The translations under genes were made by a program, and so were the position numbers. From Thiotrichaceae bacterium (lineage in GTDB: Bacteria; Pseudomonadota; Gammaproteobacteria; Beggiatoales; Beggiatoaceae): a DNA stretch of 64,000 nucleotides. Position 1 is the stretch's first letter. Each line of letters starts with the position of its first letter. Location: NCBI GenBank assembly GCA_028688145.1, contig JAQTYU010000004.1, forward strand, positions 119,569-183,568. The letters run 5' to 3'. A model generated the notes under the pieces. That model saw only the letters and a list, made by a program, of their open reading frames with translations, was not told the DNA's origin and did no database searches. Shown piece by piece: positions 29,568 through 38,688 of the stretch.

Positions 29568-30053
29568 GTGAGACCCGCACTTATCGATGTGCAATATGCC
29601 AGCGATTTACCCGATTTACCCGAGACAGATGTTCTACAATTGTGGGTTGAAACGGTTTTAAATCATCCCGGTGTCACCTGTTCACTCGCCGTGCCCGCAG
29701 ATGAAGCTTTAGAGGTCACGATTCGTATTGTTGATGAACACGAAGGGCAATATCTGAATCAACGCTGGCGCGGGAAAACCGGTCCTACGAATGTGCTGTC
29801 TTTTCCCTTTGAAAGCCCGCCTGAAGTCCCGATTCCCTTGTTGGGTGACATCGTGGTGTGTGCCCCCGTGGTGTTGCGTGAAGCAGAAGAGCAGCATAAA
29901 AGTTTAACCGCCCATTGGGCGCATTTGGTCATTCATGGCACGCTGCATCTTTTGGGCTATGATCATATTGAAGATGCTGATGCTGACATTATGGAAGCCT
30001 TAGAAGTCGAAATCTTGGCAAAACTGACCTACCCTAATCCTTACTCTGAATAA
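29568..30053 (+). CDS. ybeY: Endoribonuclease YbeY
   Basis: 161 residues. The zinc site [11 protein letters not shown] is intact, as is TNVLSFPFE. Single-strand RNase required for 16S rRNA 3' processing. GTG 29568 is spaced 10 bases from AAGGA (29553-29557); TTG 29562 would sit too close. The gene nearly abuts ybeZ. Confidence 0.94.
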   Translation: MRPALIDVQYASDLPDLPETDVLQLWVETVLNHPGVTCSLAVPADEALEVTIRIVDEHEGQYLNQRWRGKTGPTNVLSFPFESPPEVPIPLLGDIVVCAPVVLREAEEQHKSLTAHWAHLVIHGTLHLLGYDHIEDADADIMEALEVEILAKLTYPNPYSE

Positions 30054-30056
30054 ACT

Positions 30057-30899
30057 ATGAATCCTCCATCCCCTGCTAGATCGTGGTTTCAACGAGTTTT
30101 ACAAGTGCTCGCCTCCAGTGAGCCACAAGACAAAGAAGAACTGATCACCTTATTGCGCGATGCAGAACAACGTAGTCTGCTCGCCACTGACACCCTTGCG
30201 ATGATTGAAGGCGCGATAGAAATTGCAGAAATGCACGTTCGCGACATCATGATTCCGCGTGCGCAGATGAGCGTGTTAGAAGCCGATGAATTACCAGAAC
30301 GGCTCGCAAAACTGGTGATTGAAACTGGTCATTCGCGGTTTCCTGTGACCGGCGAAAGTCGCGATGATATTCAAGGCATTTTACTGGCGAAAGATTTGCT
30401 CGAATATTTCACCAGCGGCGCAGACAATACTAAGTTCAACCTACGCGATCTGATGCGTCCTGCGGTGTTTATTCCTGAAAGCAAACGGCTTAACGTATTG
30501 CTGCGTGAATTTCGTACCAGCCGTAACCACATGGCAATTGTGGTGGATGAATACGGCGGGGTGGCGGGTTTAGTCACCATTGAAGATGTGATTGAACAAA
30601 TCGTCGGCGAAATTGATGACGAATACGATGTTGATGACGAAGTCTTCATCAAACCGCGAGAAGATGGGGTATTTTCAGTGCACTCGCTGACCCCGATTGA
30701 AGATTTCAATGCCTTTTTTAAAACCAATTTTAGCGATGAAGAATTTGACACCATTGGCGGTTTAGTGATGCAAGCCTTTGGACATTTGCCCAAAAAAGGC
30801 GAACAATTAACCCTCGGTGAATTTGATTTTGAAGTCTCACGCGCAGACAGTCGTCGCATTCGGAGCTTGCGGGTGAGTCCAATTATCACGACTCCTTAG
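30057..30899 (+). CDS. corC: CorC/HlyC-family CBS-domain protein
   Basis: 280 residues. A tandem CBS pair (VRDIMIPRAQMSVLEADE; RNHMAIVVDEYGGVAGLVTIED) is followed by a CorC_HlyC transporter-associated domain (VHSLTPIEDFNAFF). No TM helices, so the soluble type. Annotated in relatives as a magnesium/cobalt efflux factor. It starts 3 bases after the ybeY stop. The lnt gene that often follows is absent here. Confidence 0.93.
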   Translation: MNPPSPARSWFQRVLQVLASSEPQDKEELITLLRDAEQRSLLATDTLAMIEGAIEIAEMHVRDIMIPRAQMSVLEADELPERLAKLVIETGHSRFPVTGESRDDIQGILLAKDLLEYFTSGADNTKFNLRDLMRPAVFIPESKRLNVLLREFRTSRNHMAIVVDEYGGVAGLVTIEDVIEQIVGEIDDEYDVDDEVFIKPREDGVFSVHSLTPIEDFNAFFKTNFSDEEFDTIGGLVMQAFGHLPKKGEQLTLGEFDFEVSRADSRRIRSLRVSPIITTP

Positions 30900-30907
30900 G
30901 AGGAATC

Positions 30908-32029
30908 ATGCGTGTGGTGAGTTATTTACTGTGCAGTAGTTTATTGTTGCCGAACTTTGCCGAGGCACGAACCAAGCTCGTTGCCTTGCCCGAACGTGAA
31001 AAGACAGTGGTGCGTTTGGACAATCCCAGCGCGACTTTGTTGGAAGAAGAGCGCGTGCTCACTTTGCAGCAAGGGGTGAATCAAATCGATTTTTCGTGGA
31101 AAGGCGTGCAAATTGTGCCTGACTCGATTCGCCTCACCGTGCTCGAACAGCCGCAAGCCGTCGCCATTCTCAATGTCAGTTATCCCCCGAATGAACAGGC
31201 GTTAATCTGGGAAATTTCCAGTCCGCAAGGGCAAGAAGTGCGGGTGCGTATCAGTTATTTATTGGGTAATATCGACCGCCTTGTGAGTTATGAAGCCAAA
31301 GTTCGCAAAGATGAATCGGCATTAGACCTGCATTCTTTCGTAATTTTGCGTAATTTTTCAGGGGAAAATTTGCCACTGACCCGTTTCCAACTGGATTATG
31401 GCGACAGCTTTGAAAGTGCCGTTTTAACAGGCGAAACCAAGCGGATGCACAGTTTCACCGCCGCTAATTTACCGATTCAGAAGCATTTTATTTTTGATGC
31501 CGCCAACATGCCTTGGGAACCCAAGGAACAAGCCGATAATGTGGGAATTCCTGTGCAATATGTGCTAGATAATACCGCCGAAAAAGGCTTGGGGAAACAT
31601 GCGTTGTGGAATGGGAAGGCGCGTTTATTCAGCGAAGATGGGCAACAAAGCACGATTTTTGTCGGTGAAGACAATGCCGCTTTAACCCCAGTCGGGCAAA
31701 AATTGCGTTTGAAATTGGGCGACAGCCGCGATGTGGTGGTGACGCAGCGCAAAATGAGTGAACAACGTCAAAATGAACGCCGTAATTTCAAAAATGAAGT
31801 GATTTTGTATGATTTAGAACAGGTGATGCACGTTGAAATTGAAAATTTCAAATCACAGCCAGCGGTGGTGACGTTGCGCGAGCCAATGCCTGACGAGTGG
31901 GAAATGCACGACAGTTCACACAGTTTTGAACGCAAACATTCGCGCCTGATTCAGTTTGAAGTGCCGATTCCTGCCAAACAAAAAGTTAAAGTCGATTACA
32001 CCTATTTGCAGCGCAATATTACCCAGTAA
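30908..32029 (+). CDS. Exported DUF4139-like protein
   Basis: 373 residues with a signal peptide (~1-20, cleavage after FAEA). Almost all beta-strand. The central RISYLLGNIDRLVSYEAKV and C-terminal KVDYTYLQRN recall DUF4139-type beta-sandwich proteins. Starts 8 bases after corC behind TTAGGAGGAATC, an excellent ribosome-binding site, so it belongs to the ybeZ-ybeY-corC transcript. Periplasmic; function unknown. A small hairpin (CCCCCTTT/AAAGGGGG, 32047-32066) follows. Confidence 0.72.
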   Translation: MRVVSYLLCSSLLLPNFAEARTKLVALPEREKTVVRLDNPSATLLEEERVLTLQQGVNQIDFSWKGVQIVPDSIRLTVLEQPQAVAILNVSYPPNEQALIWEISSPQGQEVRVRISYLLGNIDRLVSYEAKVRKDESALDLHSFVILRNFSGENLPLTRFQLDYGDSFESAVLTGETKRMHSFTAANLPIQKHFIFDAANMPWEPKEQADNVGIPVQYVLDNTAEKGLGKHALWNGKARLFSEDGQQSTIFVGEDNAALTPVGQKLRLKLGDSRDVVVTQRKMSEQRQNERRNFKNEVILYDLEQVMHVEIENFKSQPAVVTLREPMPDEWEMHDSSHSFERKHSRLIQFEVPIPAKQKVKVDYTYLQRNITQ

Positions 32030-32163
32030 GTCTGCCTGCTTAGCTTCCCCCTTTTTTAAAGGGGGTGAAAAGCTAATTTAACCCAAATCCCCGAATTGCC
32101 GAAAACACAGCTTTATCCGCTGTCGTGTGTGTTTTTCGCTGAAAATTATAGAGAAGTATTAAA

Positions 32164-32961
32164 ATGAAACCTTTTTTAAAATGGGCGGGCGGTAAATATA
32201 AAATTATCGAAATAATTAAAGCGGCTTTGCCTACGGGAAAACGTTTAATCGAACCATTTGCAGGTTCAGGCGCGGTATTTTTAAATACGGATTATGAAAA
32301 TTATTTAATTGCCGATGCGAATGCCGATTTAATCAATCTTTTTCATTGTGTTCAAAAAGATAAGCAAAATTTTATTGAACAAGCACAACAGCTATTTATT
32401 CCAGAAAATAATCAAGAAATGCGTTTTTATGAGTTTCGTGAAGAATTTAACAGTATTACTGATTTAAAACGCAAAGCCGCGCTGTTTATTTATTTAAATC
32501 GCCACTGTTTTAATGGTTTATGTCGTTATAATTCCAAAGGAAAATTTAATGTGCCCTTTGGGCGTTATAAACATCCCAGTTTTCCAGAACAGGCCTTAAT
32601 CACTTTCTCGGAAAAAAGTCAGCACGCTATTTTCAAACAAGCGGATTTTGTCGAAACGCTACACGCCGCGAAACTTGGGGATGTGGTGTATTGTGATCCG
32701 CCCTACGCGCCGCTGAATGCAACTTCCAATTTCACCAGTTATACCCAAGCGGCTTTCAGTTTGGAACATCAGAAAAAGTTGGCAGAAATTGCGCTGAAAC
32801 TAGCAAATAAAGGCATTCCCGTGATTATTTCTAATCATGATACGGAATTTACGCGCCAGATTTATGCACAGGCAAAATTGGAGTTTTTCGAGGTTCAACG
32901 CTTTATTTCAAGTAATGCGGCAAATCGCAATAAAGCGGGCGAATTATTGGCAATTTTTTAG
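32164..32961 (+). CDS. dam: DNA adenine methylase (Dam family)
   Basis: 265 residues. Class alpha N6-adenine methyltransferase: KPFLKWAGGKYK at the N-terminus, AdoMet motif PFAGSGAVF, and the catalytic DPPY in VYCDPPYAPLN. The expected target is GATC, by family. No restriction endonuclease neighbour, so probably an orphan methylase for mismatch repair or regulation. The AT-rich codon choice differs somewhat from corC upstream. Confidence 0.92.
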   Translation: MKPFLKWAGGKYKIIEIIKAALPTGKRLIEPFAGSGAVFLNTDYENYLIADANADLINLFHCVQKDKQNFIEQAQQLFIPENNQEMRFYEFREEFNSITDLKRKAALFIYLNRHCFNGLCRYNSKGKFNVPFGRYKHPSFPEQALITFSEKSQHAIFKQADFVETLHAAKLGDVVYCDPPYAPLNATSNFTSYTQAAFSLEHQKKLAEIALKLANKGIPVIISNHDTEFTRQIYAQAKLEFFEVQRFISSNAANRNKAGELLAIF

Positions 32962-33084
32962 CTTTTCTCTGATTTTTGTAGTAAAGAGACCGACTATTCC
33001 ATAAAAAACAACAACATGATTCGCTTGTTGTGATTCCTCTCTTACTAGTACCATTATTTATATAATGGGTTATATTTAATGGTA

Positions 33085-33135
33085 TATCACCTTGTGAGTA
33101 TGATAAATATCTCTACAAAAAACGTCATTTGATAT
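33085..33135 (+). pseudogene. Short IS5-family transposase fragment
   Basis: The sequence TTGTGAGTATGATAAATATC... (33090-33138) is a diverged copy of 33567-33615 (TATGATAAAGAGCTTTACAA), which encodes YDKELYKERHLIENFF in the nearby IS5 remnant. Both fragments thus come from the 3' part of related transposase genes. Confidence 0.6.
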
Positions 33136-33224
33136 TGTTCATCTGTTAAGGCATAGCGCCGACTCATTCAGGCTATATTCCAATCCCTTTGAAACACTAT
33201 CTTGACTCTTTTGATGACATGCTC

Positions 33225-33715
33225 GTATGTAACCTGAGTTCGGTATAAGCGATTGGAATACTAGATTAGAACCCCTCCTTCCAGGACGCAAAGGACAGGT
33301 CAGGAGAACTGCTAAAGATAACCGCTTATTCATTGAAGCCGTTCTATACCGTTATCGTAGCGGTATTCCTTGGAGAGAATTAGCTGAACGTTTTGGGGAT
33401 TTTCGTGTAGTGCACACCCGTTTCACTCGTTGGTCTAAAAGAGGGATTTGGGAGTACATATTTAAGGTGTTAGGGTCTGAATCTGACAATGAATATTCGA
33501 TGATAGATAGCACTATTGTGAGAGTATATCAACACAGTACAGGCATGGGCTAAGACATTGGGATTCTTGTGGGTATGATAAAGAGCTTTACAAGGAACGT
33601 CATTTGATAGAGAACTTCTTTTGCAAGTTGAAGCAGAGAGATAGCCACTCGATATGACAAATGTTCGGCTCATTTCTTGAGTGGTATTTACGTGGCTTCT
33701 ATATTTTAATAATTT
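33225..33715 (+). pseudogene. IS5-family transposase remnant with internal deletion
   Basis: Reads SDWNTRLEPLLPGRKGQ, GIPWRELAERFGDFRVVHTR and MIDSTIVRVYQHSTG (first catalytic Asp). It then jumps directly to YDKELYKERHLIENFFCKLK, the C-terminal Glu region. The middle of the DDE core is deleted and stops follow in frame. No terminal repeats could be fixed. Confidence 0.82.
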
Positions 33716-33835
33716 GATGACATCCCCTAGAACGTCTTTGTTATAAGCTTGAAACTGCGGTGTATGAACACACCTATAATAAATATTAATTTTGAGAGCG
33801 GCTAAATTTTCAAAACCCAGCCGCTCTACCCTGTT

Positions 33836-34312
33836 CTAGCCTTTAAACGAAGCCACAAAGCCCTTAATCAACGGCTCATAACGCGCTTTCTGATTTTCAG
33901 GATATTCAAAATAAAAACTCTTGAATTGCCCCGCATTCAGCAGCGTTTTTTGATAAAAAACCCGTCCTGCAATAAATCCAGAAATGACAAACCAATTGTT
34001 TTTTAAAAGTTTATACGTCACCACTTTTTTCGGATTATCTGCCATTCCGCCGCGAGATTCTTCCCGAAAACGGTCTTCTAAAGATTCATCCAGCGCGTTA
34101 TTCGAGCCATAAACCAATAAATGCGCTTCCGCATCTTTCGATAAAAATTTTTGCCCGTCACCATTATCAGCTTCCCCTTGCGGATATAAAACGTTTTTGG
34201 GATAGCTGATGGAATAGTCATATTTGGCATTGTGATAGGTTTTATAAGCCCCGTCAGCAAATACGAATGGCGCACAACACAATAAAACTAAAGTAATAAG
34301 AAAGCGTTGCAT
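33836..34312 (-). CDS. Small exported protein, unknown
   Basis: 158 residues with a clear signal peptide (cleavage after FVFA, ~19). The mature part has YDYSISYPKNVLYPQG, a pattern common in periplasmic proteins of unknown role, and ends FVASFKG. It starts 2 bases after the stop of the next exported protein, so the two form an operon. No catalytic motif recognised. Confidence 0.72.
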   Translation of the reverse strand: MQRFLITLVLLCCAPFVFADGAYKTYHNAKYDYSISYPKNVLYPQGEADNGDGQKFLSKDAEAHLLVYGSNNALDESLEDRFREESRGGMADNPKKVVTYKLLKNNWFVISGFIAGRVFYQKTLLNAGQFKSFYFEYPENQKARYEPLIKGFVASFKG

Positions 34313-34314
34313 GA

Positions 34315-34812
34315 TTAATGGCTCAGAATTTTCAACAGCGAAGATTCGTTATATTCAATATCCGTGATACGTAAACCTGCCTTGGTTTCAGCAAGGTGAT
34401 AGGTGAGTTTGAGCGGTGTTTGCCCTTCATAACGAATTTCTACCCGTACAATTTCCGCGTTGTCGGTGTTGGAAATGCTGACTTTCTTATTCGCGCTGGG
34501 GTCTTGTGAAGCCCAAATTGGCGAGAAATCCAAATGACAAACTTCCTTGGTTTTATTCACACAAGCACGGTCTTTGAGCATCAAGCCTGTCAATTTATTA
34601 TCAAAATATTGAGCCAGCACTTCGCGAGATTCCTCTATCAAAGCACGGCGGTTTGAAGCCTGCTCTGATTTAGTTTCCCAATCATAAGCTTTATACAACT
34701 GTGCAACTAAAGCCTTCGCATTTTGCGGTTCGGCAGAGATGGCGGTTTTTGGCAGCATTACCAACAATCCGCAAATCAATAAGTAAGCCCAGTTAGAAAG
34801 TTTTTTATTCAT
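34315..34812 (-). CDS. Small exported protein, DUF3828-like
   Basis: 165 residues with a signal peptide (~1-27, after AISA). The layout AKALVAQLYKAYD ... VRVEIRYEGQTPLKLTYHL ... LRITDIEY resembles DUF3828, an NTF2-like fold of periplasmic proteins. First gene of a two-gene unit with the exported protein downstream. Function unknown. Confidence 0.68.
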   Translation of the reverse strand: MNKKLSNWAYLLICGLLVMLPKTAISAEPQNAKALVAQLYKAYDWETKSEQASNRRALIEESREVLAQYFDNKLTGLMLKDRACVNKTKEVCHLDFSPIWASQDPSANKKVSISNTDNAEIVRVEIRYEGQTPLKLTYHLAETKAGLRITDIEYNESSLLKILSH

Positions 34813-35117
34813 AAAGTACCTTAATAAAGTATGTGGTTAAGAAAATCACAGGATGTTTTTTAAGATGCGGGCTTGTTCAAAGAGGGGAGTATATCCAGTT
34901 AAATTTAAGAACACTAGTTTCAACATGCAGTTCAAATTATACAAGGCTAAACTCTTAAAAAACCAAGGGATGAATACTTTGATTTCAAAAAAATTATTAA
35001 GCGTTACCCCGTGATAAATAATTTATTATGGAAAAACTGGACTCAATCGGGCTAAAATGTCTCATTACACCGATGCAACCCTTACCTAATATCAGCGTAT
35101 GACTTACGGAATGCACT
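34813..35117. other. Intergenic region between divergent genes
   Basis: AT-rich region holding promoters for the exported-protein pair and for purC. No gene and no recognisable PurR operator seen. Confidence 0.4.
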
Positions 35118-36005
35118 ATGACCAGTACCCCAGTTTTTGAATCTCATCTGCACAGCCTCCCCCTTATTCAGCGGGGCAAAGTGCGTGATATTTACGCAAT
35201 TGATGAACAATCGATGTTGATTGTGGCAACGGATAGATTATCAGCATTTGACGTGGTTTTGCCCACCCCGATTACTGATAAAGGGGTGATTCTAACCGCT
35301 GTTTCAAATTTCTGGTTTAATTTTACCCGTGAAATCATTCCTAATCATCTCAGCGATGTGTCTTTAGCCCGCGTGTTGCCTGATGCCGCAGAACGCGCCC
35401 AAGTCGAAAAGCGTGCCGTGGTGGTGAAGCGTTTAAAACCCCTGCCTGTTGAAGCAATTGTGCGCGGTTATATTGCAGGTTCAGGCTGGAAAGATTACCA
35501 AGCCACAGGCGCGATTTGTGGGATTGCGCTGCCCGCAGGTTTGCAACAAGCCCAACAATTACCGCAGCCGATTTACACGCCTTCCAGCAAAGCCGCCGTC
35601 GGCTTGCACGATGAAAATATCGATTTTGCCCGCACTGTGGAATTAGTTGGGGCAGAATTGGCAGCCAAAGTGCGCGATGTCAGCATTCAAATTTATCAAC
35701 ATGCCGCCGCTTATGCTTTGAAACACGGCATCATCATTGCCGACACCAAGTTTGAATTTGGCGTTGATGAAGCGGGCAATTTATTTTTAATTGACGAAGT
35801 GCTCACACCCGATTCTTCACGTTTTTGGGCGATGGATGAATATAAAATCGGCACCAGCCCCGCCAGTTTCGACAAGCAATTTGTGCGCGATTATTTGGAA
35901 ACCTTGGATTGGAATAAACAAGCTCCAGGTCCAAGTTTGCCCGATGAAATCGTGGAAAAAACCATGAGCAAATATTTAGAAGCGCAACAACGTTTATTGG
36001 GATAA
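35118..36005 (+). CDS. purC: SAICAR synthetase
   Basis: Purine synthesis: joins aspartate to CAIR. 295 residues, the longer form of the enzyme. [24 protein letters not shown] and [16 protein letters not shown] are typical, as is the aspartate loop [10 protein letters not shown] followed by [15 protein letters not shown] single-gene unit closed by a hairpin. Confidence 0.97.
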   Translation: MTSTPVFESHLHSLPLIQRGKVRDIYAIDEQSMLIVATDRLSAFDVVLPTPITDKGVILTAVSNFWFNFTREIIPNHLSDVSLARVLPDAAERAQVEKRAVVVKRLKPLPVEAIVRGYIAGSGWKDYQATGAICGIALPAGLQQAQQLPQPIYTPSSKAAVGLHDENIDFARTVELVGAELAAKVRDVSIQIYQHAAAYALKHGIIIADTKFEFGVDEAGNLFLIDEVLTPDSSRFWAMDEYKIGTSPASFDKQFVRDYLETLDWNKQAPGPSLPDEIVEKTMSKYLEAQQRLLG

Positions 36006-36011
36006 TTTTTA

Positions 36012-36048
36012 CCACGGGCAATAAACTTATCCCGTTTATTGCCCGTGG
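36012..36048. terminator. 15-bp hairpin after purC
   Basis: CCACGGGCAATAAAC and GTTTATTGCCCGTGG pair perfectly around TTATCCC. No clean T tract follows, so termination efficiency is uncertain. Confidence 0.6.
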
Positions 36049-36084
36049 CATATTTAATATCTGACTGCTATTGAGAAAATAATC

Positions 36085-36639
36085 ATGGCGAATGAAACTG
36101 AATGGCAGCCCATCACTCAACTACTCTCACAATGGCGTATCCGCGCCCAATATGCGCAATATTGTCATTTTGCCGCAACCAATCATTTACGCAAATTACA
36201 TTATTATTTAGGCATTCCCAGTATTTTTTTGTCAACCTTGGTGGGCACTTCAATTTTTGCAACCTTGGAACAACATGGCGGTGATCGTTGGATGCGGGTT
36301 CTTGTCGGTTTAATCAGTGTGTTCGCGGCGGGCTTGTCCACCATTCAAACTTTTTTACGTTTTGAAGAACGCGCTGAACGGCATCGCACTGCGGCAACAC
36401 AATACGGTAAATTGGGGCGCATGATGGAACAGTTTTACCTACTTTATCATTCTTACGAAATTATGGAATTACACCGTTTAATCAGCGAGATTCGAGAACA
36501 GCTCGATGATTTAGATAAAAATTCTCCTGAAATTCCACAACACATTTGGATTCGTCGCGCCGAATTGGTTTCAAGTGGCACGCAAGCCTATGAGATTTCT
36601 CAGTGTGCGTCCTCTGCAAAAAACGAGAGCAATGCTTAA
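36085..36639 (+). CDS. SLATT-domain membrane protein
   Basis: 184 residues. Two TM helices (~43-62 and ~72-92) are followed by a coiled helix with ERAERHRTAATQYGKLGR, the signature layout of SLATT (DUF4231) proteins. SLATT proteins are predicted membrane effectors in nucleotide-signal immunity systems. No cyclase or other sensor gene is adjacent; the next gene is a MoxR ATPase in the same direction. Function is inference. Confidence 0.78.
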   Translation: MANETEWQPITQLLSQWRIRAQYAQYCHFAATNHLRKLHYYLGIPSIFLSTLVGTSIFATLEQHGGDRWMRVLVGLISVFAAGLSTIQTFLRFEERAERHRTAATQYGKLGRMMEQFYLLYHSYEIMELHRLISEIREQLDDLDKNSPEIPQHIWIRRAELVSSGTQAYEISQCASSAKNESNA

Positions 36640-36724
36640 AAGCTTGCTGTATGAAAAATCGCTTGCTTATGCTATTTTTCCTAAACTTATTAAAATTAAC
36701 AAAGTCCCACTATTTATCCCCATT

Positions 36725-37663
36725 ATGTCTCTATCAAAATCCACCGCCCTTTTTCAAACCATTGCTCAAAATTTAAGCCATGTGCTTAAAGGGCAAGAGC
36801 AAACGATTCGTAAACTGTTAGCAGCTTTCGCCAGTGGTGGACATGTGTTATTAGAAGATTTGCCCGGCACTGGGAAAACCACGCTCGCCAAAGCTCTCGC
36901 GCAGTCTTTGAATTTGGAATTTCAGCGGGTGCAATTTACCCCCGATTTATTGCCCTCTGATATTTTAGGGGTGTCGATTTTTGACCCGCACACCCAAGCC
37001 TTTCGTTTTCATCAAGGGCCCGTGTTTACCGAAATTTTGTTGGCAGATGAAATTAACCGCGCCTCGCCACGCACCCAGTCCGCTTTGCTTGAAGCAATGG
37101 CAGAACAACAAGTGACGATTGAAGGCAAATGTCATCGTTTAGGGGGGAATTTTTTTGTGATTGCCACCCAAAACCCGATTGAATTTCATGGCACTTATCC
37201 TTTGCCTGAAGCGCAAATGGATCGCTTTGCTATGCGTCTGAGTTTGGGTTATGTCACCCCTGAGCAAGAAGTGGATATTTTAAATAATCATGTTTATCAA
37301 ATCACACATAATTTGAATAGTTGCGCCAGTGTTTCAGAAATTAATGAATTAAAACAAAGTGTCAATGAAGTGCGAATCAGTCCTGAATTACAGCGTTATA
37401 TCGTGGATTTAGTGCAAGCCACCCGTCACATGGTAGGTGTACAAATGGGCGCAAGTCCTCGGGCTTCGGTGGCGTTGATGTTGGCAGCAAAAGCTTTAGC
37501 CTTGTTTGATGGCTTAGAGTTTGTCACCCCTGAACATATTCAAGAACTGGCTGTAGCCGTAATCGCCCACCGTTTGAAATTAGATTCTCAGGCTCGCTTT
37601 AGTGGCAGTCAGCCTGAAAAAATTGTGAATGATATTTTGCGCGGTTTGGCAGTGCCGATTTAG
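36725..37663 (+). CDS. MoxR-family AAA+ ATPase
   Basis: 312 residues from ATG 36725, where homology starts; the frame is open upstream. Walker A EDLPGTGKTTLAKA, Walker B LLADEINRASPRTQSALLEAM and sensor ATQNPIEFHGTYPLPEAQ are textbook MoxR. MoxR ATPases act with DUF58 and VWA proteins in complex maturation. Those partners would be expected downstream, but an IS remnant begins about 70 bases after the stop. Confidence 0.9.
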   Translation: MSLSKSTALFQTIAQNLSHVLKGQEQTIRKLLAAFASGGHVLLEDLPGTGKTTLAKALAQSLNLEFQRVQFTPDLLPSDILGVSIFDPHTQAFRFHQGPVFTEILLADEINRASPRTQSALLEAMAEQQVTIEGKCHRLGGNFFVIATQNPIEFHGTYPLPEAQMDRFAMRLSLGYVTPEQEVDILNNHVYQITHNLNSCASVSEINELKQSVNEVRISPELQRYIVDLVQATRHMVGVQMGASPRASVALMLAAKALALFDGLEFVTPEHIQELAVAVIAHRLKLDSQARFSGSQPEKIVNDILRGLAVPI

Positions 37664-37757
37664 AAAACTATAAAATCGGCTATTTATTCGCTGCCATCGA
37701 TCAGAATTGACAGTTTCTATTCTTCCCTAATTGAATGACTATTCCCCTCCCGTTAAA

Positions 37758-38505
37758 CATTATAGAAGTTACACAGTTAGCGCAAAACTGGCTTGGCAAG
37801 AAGCCGAACCGATGATAGAGAAAGATAAGGGCTTACTTGTGTTAGACGATTCAACACTAGATAAACCCTATGCCCAGAAAATCCCCTTGGTCTATCGACA
37901 TTGTCAAAGGTATTAATCTCCTAACGCTGTTATGGACGGATGAAAATAAACATGTTCCATGCGAGCATCGTATCTATGATAAAGCCTATGATAACTTAAG
38001 CAAAAACGACCACTTTGCAGCCTTAGTCAAAGCGGCTCATGCACGGGGCTTTAATCCCGCATACGTATGTTTTGACGCTTGGTACAGTAGCCTAATCTCA
38101 AACTCATCCGTGATTTGAAGTGGCATTGACTGACCCGCTTGAAATCAAATCATCTAGTCAATCCAGATGACACAGGGAATGTGCCTATAGCACGGTTGAT
38201 TATCAGTGATACGGGTCGTGTTGTTCATCTCATGGGCTATGGATTTGTTAAAGTGTTCAGAACAATCGCTACAAACGGCGATGCTGCACATTGGGCAAGC
38301 AGTAATATCAACATGACTGAGCTTGAACGCGTGGCAACGGCTGAAAAGACATGGGCGATTGAGAATTATCATCGCGGTCTTAAACAGTTCTGTGGTGTGG
38401 AGAAATGTCAGGCTCGCTCTGCAACTACATCGCAATGGCTCTACTGGCTTTCCTGCGCTTAGAAACCGATAGCTACACCACAGGTGCATGATGAAAATAA
38501 TCAAG
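37758..38505 (+). pseudogene. IS701/IS4-like transposase remnant, internally deleted
   Basis: Three reading frames together give EKDKGLLVLDDSTLDKPYA, IVKGINLLTLLWTDENKH, FDAWYSSL, LKSNHLVNPD and WAIENYHRGLKQFCGVE, in order along a DDE transposase. At least two frameshifts and a stop disable it. The left tip AAGTTACACAGTTAGCGCAA (37767-37786) matches the IS entering at 63871, but the N-terminal coding part between tip and WQEAEPM is deleted. Confidence 0.83.
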
Positions 38506-38688
38506 TCATTTGTTTTTCGGGATAATCATCAGCAAAACCGTTTCAATATAGCGAGAGAAAAGATTAAACAATTCTGAAAACCCTGATTCAGATAAGCCTT
38601 CCCACGCAAACAACAATTCTGCTATCCCAAGCCCCGCAAGCACGTTAAAATATCCATACTTTTTTTAAACCGAACTTATTGAAACCTT

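Noticed and set aside
34813..35117. PurR operator before purC
   Set aside because: No ACGCAAACGTTTGCGT-like palindrome found.
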